A DNA stretch of 64,000 bases from Gloeobacter morelensis MG652769. Its GTDB lineage: Bacteria; Cyanobacteriota; Cyanobacteriia; Gloeobacterales; Gloeobacteraceae. Under the pieces are notes generated by a model. The model was not told the DNA's origin, did not search any database, and saw only the letters and a program-made list of their open reading frames with translations. Positions 47,571 to 55,585 of this stretch are shown piece by piece; the first letter of the stretch is position 1; each line of letters starts with the position of its first letter. Position numbers and translations under genes: made by a program. Where the stretch lies: the NCBI RefSeq assembly GCF_021018745.1, contig NZ_CP063845.1, positions 1,240,001-1,304,000 on the forward strand. Direction: 5' to 3'.

Positions 47571-47810
47571 ATGCTTGCCGCGCAAACCCAACCGAAGTTA
47601 TTCATCACCGAATGTGGAGTGGTCCTGTTCACCTATTTGGGGCTGACCAAATTCAAAGACGATCTCTACGATGCCTGGCAGACCGCGGTCGAGTTGATGG
47701 ACGGTCAGACGGTGCACGGCACGGTCGTGCGGCCCCCCGGAGTGCTGCCGGACCTCGAATGCGCCGACGATCTAGCCCAGCAACTCTGGGAGGAAGACCG
47801 CGCCGCCTGA
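47571..47810 (+). CDS. Small hypothetical protein, 79 aa
   Basis: From ATG 47571 with GGAGG about eight bases upstream. ECGVVLFTYLGLTKFKDD is a beta/alpha-like core and the tail is acidic. No domain recognised. Stands alone before the MITE-like element. Confidence 0.6.
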   Translation: MLAAQTQPKLFITECGVVLFTYLGLTKFKDDLYDAWQTAVELMDGQTVHGTVVRPPGVLPDLECADDLAQQLWEEDRAA

Positions 47811-47941
47811 CGGCGGGTCGGCCATAGGACTGCGGCGAGCAAATCTCAAGCAAAAAGTGAACAGTTTTCAGTCTGGCTTGCGCCTGCCTGGTACCGGACG
47901 ATACGGATATCGACCCCAGTGCGAATCACTTCAGGAGACGT

Positions 47942-48135
47942 AAGTTAACGTCAGTTCGGGTTAAGCTCAGGCTGAAATCCTTGCCTGGTCAGCTTTCCTC
48001 CGATTGGGGGCAAGGAGTTACGCCCTGAAACCCTGGTACGCGGGTTACCCAGTAGTAGTTTTGGGAACTGCATTCAGCAGGTTCCTTGGCCAGTGAGGCT
48101 TTTGGCGCTTCCTTATCCCGAACTGACGTTAAGTT
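47942..48135. repeat. MITE-like element with 25-bp terminal inverted repeats
   Basis: AAGTTAACGTCAGTTCGGGT... at 47942-47966 is matched by its complement at 48111-48135, 22 of 25 bases. The 194 bases between carry no gene. The right end touches the start codon of the ferritin-like gene, so it may supply its leader. The transposase would be elsewhere in the genome. Confidence 0.65.
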
Positions 48136-48747
48136 ATGGACAATGCGATGCGCGCGGCTTCCCGCCGGTCTTTGCTTCTTGCCGGTGCGGCCGGAACGTT
48201 GAGCCTTATGGCGGGTACGCGGCTTGCTTTCGGTCAGGACAAAGGCGATCTGGCCATTTTGCAGGCGGCCCACGATCTCGAAAGCCAGGCCATCTGGGCC
48301 TACGGGGCGGCGGCCGGTAAGCTCTCCAAGACCGATGTAGGTAAAACCGTGCTGGAATTGGCCCTGCGCAACCAGGCAGATCACAAAAGCCACCGTGCTG
48401 CCCTCGCGGACGCCATCAAGAGCCTCGGCGCCACCCCCACTCCGGCCAAAGATTCCTACGACTTGTCGGCCTATCTGAAGGCGGGCGAAGGCGGGCTCGA
48501 TTCTGACGCCAATATCGCCAAGCTGGCCCTGGCCCTCGAAATCGACGCGGCCCTCGCCTACCAGGCAGCCTTCGGCAAGCTCAAGACCCCGGCCTTGCAA
48601 GCGGCGGCCAGTTCGATTCTGCCCGCCGAGGCCGGTCACGCCACGGCCATCCGTGCGGTCTTCCACGGCCTGATGCCCACAGTGCAGGAGGTGCCCGCCG
48701 CCTTCTTAAGCGCCCAGACCCGCAAAAACTGGATCTTGAAGGTATAG
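48136..48747 (+). CDS. Exported ferritin-like (DUF4439-like) protein
   Basis: A 203-residue protein from ATG 48136 (ATG 48148 possible; neither has a Shine-Dalgarno match). The N-terminus, RAASRRSLLLAGAAGTLSLM, is a twin-arginine-type export signal. The mature part is a four-helix bundle with H..E and E.AHH-like pairs (HDLESQAIWAYGAAAG and EAGHATAIRAVFHG), similar to ferritin-like exported proteins; metal binding is probable but not proven. It precedes a cupredoxin gene by six bases; the two exported proteins likely share a redox or metal job. Confidence 0.85.
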   Translation: MDNAMRAASRRSLLLAGAAGTLSLMAGTRLAFGQDKGDLAILQAAHDLESQAIWAYGAAAGKLSKTDVGKTVLELALRNQADHKSHRAALADAIKSLGATPTPAKDSYDLSAYLKAGEGGLDSDANIAKLALALEIDAALAYQAAFGKLKTPALQAAASSILPAEAGHATAIRAVFHGLMPTVQEVPAAFLSAQTRKNWILKV

Positions 48748-48753
48748 CCCCCG

Positions 48754-49086
48754 ATGTTCCGACCGTTGCCAATTCTGGCAGTGGTACTGGTGGCGGTGCC
48801 CGCGGCGGTCCTGGCCGCCCCGGCGCCGCCGCCTGCCACCGTAATTGCCATCGAATCGTTCCAGTTCACCCCAGAAAATGTCGTGATTCCCAAAGGCAGC
48901 CGGGTGACTTTCGTCAACAAAGACGCTGCTCCTCACAGTGCTACTCCGGAGGAGGGCGCCAAATTCACCGGGACAGGCAGACTGCTTGCCGGTGAGAGCA
49001 AGACACTCACTTTCCCCGACAATGGCGTGTACGACTACTTCTGCGAGTTTCACACGACGATGAAGGGGCGGGTCACAGTCCGTTAG
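48754..49086 (+). CDS. Exported cupredoxin (amicyanin/plastocyanin-like)
   Basis: A 110-residue protein with a signal peptide (residues 1-22). Type-1 copper ligands are all present: His61 (DAAPHSATP), Cys97 and His100 (YFCEFH), and Met103. Size and spacing fit small plastocyanin/amicyanin-type electron carriers. It is co-transcribed with the ferritin-like gene and would act outside the cytoplasm. Confidence 0.92.
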   Translation: MFRPLPILAVVLVAVPAAVLAAPAPPPATVIAIESFQFTPENVVIPKGSRVTFVNKDAAPHSATPEEGAKFTGTGRLLAGESKTLTFPDNGVYDYFCEFHTTMKGRVTVR

Positions 49087-49163
49087 GGGGGACTCACCGT
49101 CGATCACCTTCGCCACAAAATGGATGGCGCCCTCGTTTGCGAAGGTGTTCAGCTCAGATTCGC

Positions 49164-50246
49164 TCACAAGATCACCCTGTAGCGCGTGCTCCGGCCTTCT
49201 CCGATGCGCTCAAGCCGCTTGAGCCCCTCCAGTTTTTTGATAATTGACTCGACAGTACGAGGGGGAAAATTCAATGCCTCCACGGCGTCCTTGCGGCTGA
49301 ATTCCGGATGGTTGCGCGACTGCGCCCATTGCCAGAGTGCGATCTGCTTTTCTGACAGCAGAATTTCAATGTTGTCCTGCTCAATCAGCTCAAGCGCTTT
49401 CATCGCCTGCGCTTTGACAATCTCAAGAAAATAGAGCAGCCACGGGTAGATATCCTCGCTGTCCGATTTCCAACTCGACTGGGTGCGGTTGAGCGCGAGG
49501 TAGTAGTCAGCTTTGCGCTCCTCAATCAGTTTTTCATGGGACACCAGTGCCGTGAACGCATAGCCATGCTGAAGAAGCAGAAGATTGGTCAGCAGGCGAC
49601 TTGTACGGCCATTGCCGTCCTGGAAAGGGTGGATGGCCAGATACTCGAAAATGAAATTGCCGATCCGGATAAGCGGGTGCTTAAAGGCGTTCGCTTCGGC
49701 CCATCCAAACCACTCGACGAGCTCGTGCATTTCCTTGGCAGTCAAGTGTGGCGGTGTCGGGTCGAAGAGCACGCCCACCACGTTGCCGCTTTGATCCTTC
49801 GCTTCAACGCGATTGGGGCCGAACTTGTAGTTTCCGCGTTGGCGTTCGTCCTTCTGCGAGTATTTGAGCATGTCGCGATGGAGCTGGAGGATGAGTGCCT
49901 CGTTCAGCTTCATGCCGGCATAGGAGCCAAGGACCAGCGCAAGCGTCTCCAGATAGCCGGCGACTTCTTGCTCGTCGCGCGTTCGGAGCTTGCGGATGCG
50001 CAGATTTTTATAGAGCGCTTCGACCTCCTCGTCGGTGAGCCGGTTGCCCTCGATCCGGTTCGATGCGCCCGTGGAGGTGACGATCACCGACTGCGTCAGG
50101 CGGCTGATGGTTTGCGGCGGCAGCTTGCCGGTGATCCGGAAGGCGGTCTTGACCGCGTCGATCTCAGACAAGGCGGCAAACAGCGCCTCGGCCCGCTCGG
50201 GGCTAAAGGTGAGGCGTTTGCTCAGTCTGTCAGTGGTCCAATCCAT
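49164..50246 (-). CDS. Fic-domain AMP transferase with N-terminal inhibitory motif
   Basis: A 360-residue protein. The catalytic motif is HPFQDGNGRTSR near residue 206. Near residue 62 the sequence SNRIEG matches the [S/T]xxxE[G/N] inhibitory helix, so this is a self-restrained class II Fic protein. The C-terminal 80 residues form a winged helix (PEFSRKDAVEALNFPPRTVE), suggesting DNA binding. It is divergent from the HigA-HTH giant with 146 bases between, and iterons lie next to its start. Confidence 0.93.
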   Translation of the reverse strand: MDWTTDRLSKRLTFSPERAEALFAALSEIDAVKTAFRITGKLPPQTISRLTQSVIVTSTGASNRIEGNRLTDEEVEALYKNLRIRKLRTRDEQEVAGYLETLALVLGSYAGMKLNEALILQLHRDMLKYSQKDERQRGNYKFGPNRVEAKDQSGNVVGVLFDPTPPHLTAKEMHELVEWFGWAEANAFKHPLIRIGNFIFEYLAIHPFQDGNGRTSRLLTNLLLLQHGYAFTALVSHEKLIEERKADYYLALNRTQSSWKSDSEDIYPWLLYFLEIVKAQAMKALELIEQDNIEILLSEKQIALWQWAQSRNHPEFSRKDAVEALNFPPRTVESIIKKLEGLKRLERIGEGRSTRYRVIL

Positions 50247-50260
50247 CGATCACAGAATCT

Positions 50261-50290
50261 ATGTGACATAATGTGAGATTACGTGAGAAA
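50261..50290. promoter_or_regulatory. Three 10-bp iterons near the Fic start
   Basis: ATGTGACATA, ATGTGAGATT and ACGTGAGAAA are consecutive 10-base units in phase with the DNA helix. They lie between the Fic start and the palindrome and could bind a regulator, e.g. the Fic winged helix. Confidence 0.45.
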
Positions 50291-50330
50291 CCAGGGCGTG
50301 TCAAGCGCTTTCGGAACCAGCCCCAGACGT

Positions 50331-50356
50331 CGTATTGTGTAGCGCTACACAATACG
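50331..50356. promoter_or_regulatory. Perfect 26-bp palindrome, probable operator
   Basis: Half-site CGTATTGTGTAGC followed by its exact complement. It lies 37 bases before the ATG of the HigA-HTH giant and fits an autoregulatory operator for that HTH. Its position also overlaps the likely promoter. Confidence 0.75.
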
Positions 50357-50392
50357 GTATCCTGGGCAAAGTAAAAAGGAACGATTCGTCCA

Positions 50393-53300
50393 ATGACAAA
50401 GAAGAGCGCCCAGAACCCCTTTCATCCCGGCCCGCATATCCGGGCCAACGTGCTGCCCAAAGGAATGAGCGTCACCGATGCGGCTGCGCGTTTAGATGTC
50501 GGCAGGCCGGCGCTTTCAAACCTCTTGAATGGCAGAGCTGCGCTGTCGTCGGATATGGCGGCACGCATTGAGCGGGCTTTCGGGACGCCCGCTCGCGACC
50601 TTCTGGATATGCAGGCGGCTTTCGATACCCGCAGCGCCAAGGATAGAAGCGCTGCCGCCGCCATAAAATCTTACGTGCCGCCGTTCCTCCAATTCAAATC
50701 TGGCGACATCGAAGAATGGGCGAACTCGATTGGCGCGCGCAGCCGCCTCTCGGTGTTCCTGCGCACGCTCATCAATTCAACCGGACCAAAACTGGAGAAG
50801 GTCGAGTTTCCGGGGAACGACAACGCCGAGCGCCCCGGTTGGGACGGATTTGTTGAAGCCGGAGAAGCAACACCCTGGATTCCGCTTGGCAAATCCGGTT
50901 GGGAGTTCGGAGTCAACAACGATCCAAAGCAAAAGGCCGACGGCGATTATGCAAAGAGCGTGGCGCAAATACCGAAGGAAGAGCGCGCTGAAATTGTCTT
51001 TGTGTTCGTCACTCCAAGAAACTGGCCGGGTAAGGCTGCTTGGGAGAAGCAGCGCAGAGCCGACGGCAAGTGGAAAGGTGTGCGGGTCTTTGACGCCAGC
51101 GATCTTGAAGCATGGCTGGAGCAATCGATCCCCGCCCAAGCGTGGCTTGCGAACGAGCGGGGCCTTCCCTCGGATGGGGTGCTGTCTCTTGATGCGTGTT
51201 GGCGGCAATGGGCGGCAGATTGCGAACCGGCGCCGGTGACCGCGCTGTTCGATCCGGCGGTCGCAGGCGCAAAACAGGTTGCCAAAACCCGGTTCTCCAA
51301 AGAGCGCTCAGAGCCGCTCGTGATTTCCGCTGACTCCACCCTGGAGGCAATGGCGTTTCTTCATTGTCTCTTTTCGCCGGATGCTCCCGACCTCTCGATT
51401 TTCCGAGACCGCATTGCTGTGTTCACGACATCCGGCGTGCTCGCGCGTCTGGCTTCAAAAGCCTCCAATTTCGTTGCTGTCGCCACCAACCGCGATGTCG
51501 AAAGAGAGCTAGCCCAATATTATAAAGACGCATTGCGGTCTGTCATCATCTATCCGCGCAACGCGACCAACGCTAATCCCGACATCATTCTGGAACCTCT
51601 AAATTTCGAGCCCTTTGACAGGGCGTTGCAGGAGATGGGGTGCAGCCGTGACGATATTCAGCGCTATACCCAGGAATCGGGGCGCTCGCTTACTGTGCTA
51701 CGTCGCAGGCTCTCAAAACTCGAAGCCATTCGCATGCCGCTATGGGCGGCGGATAAGATCAATGCCAAAACCCTAACTCCATTCCTGTTCGCAGGATCAT
51801 GGAGGGCCGACAACGAAGCTGATCAAACCATATTGGAGCTTTTGGCTGGCAACATATCGTACAGTGCGCTTGAGAGCGACCTTGCGGTTTTGAATCAGCT
51901 TGAAGACGCGCCTGTCTGGTCCGTCGGAACATTTCGCGGGTTGGTCTCCAAGATCGATGTGCTCTTCGCCGTCAACAAGGACATTATCGGCGACGACATC
52001 AAGCGCTTCCTCGATGTGGCCAAGCTGGTGCTCTCCGAGGACGATCCCTCCTTGGATTTGCCGGAGGATGAGCGGTGGGCTGCCGGTACTTACGGCAAGA
52101 TCCGCAAGATTTCCGCGGCGCTGCGCGACGGGATTTCGGAAACGCTGGTCTTGCTCGCCGTTCACGGAAATACCTTGTTCCGCGAACGGCTTGGCTTAGA
52201 CCTTGAGATCGAAGTCGGGAGCGTGATCCGGTCCTTGCTGGCGCCGCTGACGACGCGCACACTCGAAGCGCACTCGAGCGACTTGCCGATGTACGCTGAA
52301 GCTGCGCCCGGCGTTTTTCTTGAGATGCTGGAGGCGGATCTGGATTCAGCCGACTCCCAATCGCTCGGCCTCATGCGCCCGGCGATCACGGGGATATTTG
52401 GGCGCTGCCCTCGCACGGGTTTGCTCTGGGCGCTAGAAAACCTGGCGTGGTCGCCGGAGTATCTAGCCCGAACGGTCCTTGTTCTGGGGCGCCTTGCGCA
52501 GCCGGTTATAAATGACAACTGGGTGAACAAGCCAAACGAAAGCTTGAATTCGATATTTCGTTGCTGGATCCCCCAGACAGCCGCGCCGGTCGAAAAACGG
52601 ATTGCCGCGCTCGAATTGCTCGCACAAAAGCTCCCGAAGGTCGCCTGGAGTATTAGTGTTAAACAGTTTGACGGCAGTCAGAGAACCGGGCACTACAGCC
52701 ACAAGCCGCGCTGGCGCACAGATGGTCACGGCCACGGCGAACCTCTCTCGTCACGCGAGGAAATCCACAAGTTCGCGCGCCATGCGCTGAACATGGCGAT
52801 TGCATGGAAATCACATGACCGCGAGACGCTGGGTGATCTTGTCGGTTGCGCGAACGAGCTTGACCCGGACGACCGGGACGCGATTTGGGATCTGATCGAA
52901 CAGTGGGGCAAGAATGCGCCCGACGAAGATAAGGGGTGGATGCGCGAGAAAATCCGCGTCAGTACGCCTATGCAGCGAGCGATAAAGCGCGGTGAAAATC
53001 TGGGCAGAGATGGTGAAGTAGTCGATCGCGCGCGCCAAGCCTATGACTCGCTTTTGCCCTCGGACGTCATTTTCAAGCACGAGTGGCTGTTCCGGAAGCA
53101 CTGGGTCGGGGACAACGACAAAAGGGATGAGAGCATAGCCGCGCTGAAAGAGATTTTCGAGACACAAGGTCTAGTGGGCGTTCTGCGGATTGCCGAAATA
53201 GGCGGAGCTTCAAGCGTGATCGGATGGTTACTTCCCAAAATCCTGGACACAACAAGCAATTTGATCGAGGCTTTGCAATTTGTAGCCAAACGCAACAGGC

Positions 53301-54448
53301 CACTTTCCGACTCACCATCACGATGTTCGATTATCAGCGGCGCACTGCACGCCTTACAGGATGAACATGCCGTCAGCGTGCTGACTGCGCTCATCAAGGG
53401 CATGGAAAAGGAAGAGGTGGTCTCGATCCTTGCGCTAGCGCCTTTTACGCGCCCCACATGGAATTTGCTGGAGACCTTGGAAAACGAAGTGCAGGTCCGG
53501 TATTGGCGCGAGGTTCCGCCGCAATGGTCTCACCATTCAGCCGGGGACTTGCAATTTGCCGTGGACAAACTTTTGGAAGTTGACCGTCCGCGAGCCGCGT
53601 TTCAGCTCATTGGTATCGAAATGGAGAAAATCCAGCCGAAGGCACTCTTTCGGCTTCTCATGGCCATAGGCTCGCGCAGTGCAGAGGCGGTGGGCACGTG
53701 TCGGCTTGAGCCCTATTACATCCGCCAGGCATTCGAGCAGCTCAACAAAAGCGGCGAGATTGATGTTGATAACATGGTTAAATTGGAATTCCTGTACATT
53801 TGCATTGACGAATTTGAAAGCCTGAGAGTCAAGATTCCCAACTTTGACAGGCAGCTCGAAAAACACCCGGAGCTGTTCGTTGAAGCTGTCGTGCTCGCCT
53901 ACAAGCGGGACGACGATGGGGAAGACCCCGAGAATTTCCGGCAGCCGGATCAAGAACAGCGCAAGCACCTGGCGATGGCAGCCTACAAACTTCTGGAGAG
54001 ACTTTCGATTCCAGGGCGGAACCGGGCCGGTGAGCTTGACGCCCAAGAAATCCAGGCATGGGTGGGGCAGGTGCGCGGGGCGTGCGCTGAACTCGCGCGG
54101 AAAAAAGTCTGCGATCTGTCGCTCGGCAAGCTGTTTTCGACTGCACCGACAGGTGAGGACGGGGTATGGCCGTGCGAGCCGGTCAGAGATACGCTGGAAG
54201 CGATTGCGACAGAAGAACTCGCCAGCGGCATAAGAACCTCTCTCATTAACTCACGCGGCGCGCATTTCCGCGGCGAAGGCGGCAATGACGAGCGTGAGCT
54301 GGCGGAGAAATATCGGAAGTGGGCGCAAGCTCTCGAATTCACGCATCCCCGCGTCGCCAAGATCATGCAGCAAATGGTGGAGATCTACGAGCACGTGGCG
54401 GAATTGCACGACACGGAAGCCGTAGTGCGAAGGCGCCTCAGGAATTGA
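50393..54448 (+). CDS. HigA-HTH giant protein, putative single-gene defence factor
   Basis: A 1351-residue protein from ATG 50393. Residues 15-78 are a HigA-type HTH (GMSVTDAAARLDVGRPALSN). Residues 140-190 (GWDGFVEAGEA, WEFGVNNDPKQK) look like a divergent PD-(D/E)xK nuclease core, by eye only. The rest is long helical sequence with TPR/HEAT-like periodicity and no Walker A motif I can find. No HigB toxin gene is next to it. Size, architecture and context (palindromic operator, divergent Fic gene, Rpn nuclease nearby) fit a phage-sensing or toxin-antitoxin-derived factor, which is inference. I do not recognise a published family. Confidence 0.85.
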   Translation: MTKKSAQNPFHPGPHIRANVLPKGMSVTDAAARLDVGRPALSNLLNGRAALSSDMAARIERAFGTPARDLLDMQAAFDTRSAKDRSAAAAIKSYVPPFLQFKSGDIEEWANSIGARSRLSVFLRTLINSTGPKLEKVEFPGNDNAERPGWDGFVEAGEATPWIPLGKSGWEFGVNNDPKQKADGDYAKSVAQIPKEERAEIVFVFVTPRNWPGKAAWEKQRRADGKWKGVRVFDASDLEAWLEQSIPAQAWLANERGLPSDGVLSLDACWRQWAADCEPAPVTALFDPAVAGAKQVAKTRFSKERSEPLVISADSTLEAMAFLHCLFSPDAPDLSIFRDRIAVFTTSGVLARLASKASNFVAVATNRDVERELAQYYKDALRSVIIYPRNATNANPDIILEPLNFEPFDRALQEMGCSRDDIQRYTQESGRSLTVLRRRLSKLEAIRMPLWAADKINAKTLTPFLFAGSWRADNEADQTILELLAGNISYSALESDLAVLNQLEDAPVWSVGTFRGLVSKIDVLFAVNKDIIGDDIKRFLDVAKLVLSEDDPSLDLPEDERWAAGTYGKIRKISAALRDGISETLVLLAVHGNTLFRERLGLDLEIEVGSVIRSLLAPLTTRTLEAHSSDLPMYAEAAPGVFLEMLEADLDSADSQSLGLMRPAITGIFGRCPRTGLLWALENLAWSPEYLARTVLVLGRLAQPVINDNWVNKPNESLNSIFRCWIPQTAAPVEKRIAALELLAQKLPKVAWSISVKQFDGSQRTGHYSHKPRWRTDGHGHGEPLSSREEIHKFARHALNMAIAWKSHDRETLGDLVGCANELDPDDRDAIWDLIEQWGKNAPDEDKGWMREKIRVSTPMQRAIKRGENLGRDGEVVDRARQAYDSLLPSDVIFKHEWLFRKHWVGDNDKRDESIAALKEIFETQGLVGVLRIAEIGGASSVIGWLLPKILDTTSNLIEALQFVAKRNRPLSDSPSRCSIISGALHALQDEHAVSVLTALIKGMEKEEVVSILALAPFTRPTWNLLETLENEVQVRYWREVPPQWSHHSAGDLQFAVDKLLEVDRPRAAFQLIGIEMEKIQPKALFRLLMAIGSRSAEAVGTCRLEPYYIRQAFEQLNKSGEIDVDNMVKLEFLYICIDEFESLRVKIPNFDRQLEKHPELFVEAVVLAYKRDDDGEDPENFRQPDQEQRKHLAMAAYKLLERLSIPGRNRAGELDAQEIQAWVGQVRGACAELARKKVCDLSLGKLFSTAPTGEDGVWPCEPVRDTLEAIATEELASGIRTSLINSRGAHFRGEGGNDERELAEKYRKWAQALEFTHPRVAKIMQQMVEIYEHVAELHDTEAVVRRRLRN

Positions 54449-54616
54449 GCTGCGTAGTCATCAAGAGCACCAGTGAGATGATGGCAAACGAGATTGAGAC
54501 GGCGGTTGCGCGCCGGCGGTGTGTGCTCCCCGATTTTCGGTGTTGACGAGGCTGGCGAAGCCGGGCTGCTCGGCTCTGCCAGCCTTGTTGGTAGGTTTGC
54601 GGACGCGGTCAGTTTT

Positions 54617-55513
54617 TTAACCGTCTTCCGAGCGCAACGGCAGTTGTTGGCGGAAGGCATCGATGTCCACAGCATCAAGGACAGCGAGGCCAAGTCGATC
54701 CAATGCGTCCACGTCAGTAACGGCTTGCAGGGCTGTCAGCAGATCCTCCGGCAAAGGGCCAAATTTGTGCTCCAGTAGATGCTGCAAGAACTGCAGCCTG
54801 GCATGCCGGTCTGCCTCCTGCACAAGCTCTTGGGTCAATTCCTGAAATAGAGGCGTCTCGTGCAACAAGCTCAGCATCGACTTTGTCCTGAAAAACGCTC
54901 GAACAATGCTTCTATCTTTGAGCGACGCCAGCAAGCCGGTGACGGCCAATACCTCGCTTCGCTCCTGGCCCGATTCTATCTCCGACTCGACAACTGCGGT
55001 GCAACGCTCCAACAGGCTGGACACATCCTCCCCACGCGTCAAGGGCACGAGCGGCATCAAACCCACCAGCCCAGAGGCAAGCAGCGGTTCAGGGTCTTGC
55101 TCCCAAAGCCGGACGACGTCGTAGTCCACCCGCACCCGGCCCTGCTCGAAGCGATCGGGTACCTGCCGGGATAACTCACTATCCTTCAGCAGAATCAGCA
55201 CCTGGTCTGGTACCTGGCCGTAGCGATTGAGCACGAACAGGGCATAGGTGGCCATGCGGACGGGCATCTGCTCTCGCGGATCGCCTTTTTTGACCAGTGT
55301 CTGGAATTCAATATGCAAAAGGCGCTGCTGTTGCTCTTCGTCGCGATAGCGAATCAGAAAATCGGCCCGACGCTGCTGAGCGACGATGACCGAGTTGAGT
55401 TCCTGCTCCCAGACAGCTCGCGGCCCGCGCAGCCAAGCCAAAAAATGCCGACTGTACAAGGCGGCAAGACCCTGCAGGCTGGTGTCAAAGGGGCGGCGCT
55501 CGGTCCCGGCCAC
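54617..55513 (-). CDS. Rpn-family (DUF4351-type) recombination-promoting nuclease
   Basis: A 298-residue protein starting at GTG 55513. The N-terminal half is a PD-(D/E)xK fold: RRADFLIRYRDEEQQQRLLHIE supplies the Asp and the Glu, and FQTLVKKGD the Lys region. The C-terminus, LLEHKFGPLPEDLLTALQ with the preceding helices, is the DUF4351 tail. Rpn proteins cut DNA and are numerous in cyanobacteria, where they are often mobile. Convergent with the HTH giant across 170 bases. Confidence 0.9.
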   Translation of the reverse strand: MAGTERRPFDTSLQGLAALYSRHFLAWLRGPRAVWEQELNSVIVAQQRRADFLIRYRDEEQQQRLLHIEFQTLVKKGDPREQMPVRMATYALFVLNRYGQVPDQVLILLKDSELSRQVPDRFEQGRVRVDYDVVRLWEQDPEPLLASGLVGLMPLVPLTRGEDVSSLLERCTAVVESEIESGQERSEVLAVTGLLASLKDRSIVRAFFRTKSMLSLLHETPLFQELTQELVQEADRHARLQFLQHLLEHKFGPLPEDLLTALQAVTDVDALDRLGLAVLDAVDIDAFRQQLPLRSEDG

Positions 55514-55585
55514 GCAGTTACTCTTAGTTCCTGGCTATCTTGACATGTCCACCGAACGGAAACCCGATACTTCCACTGCACGCAA

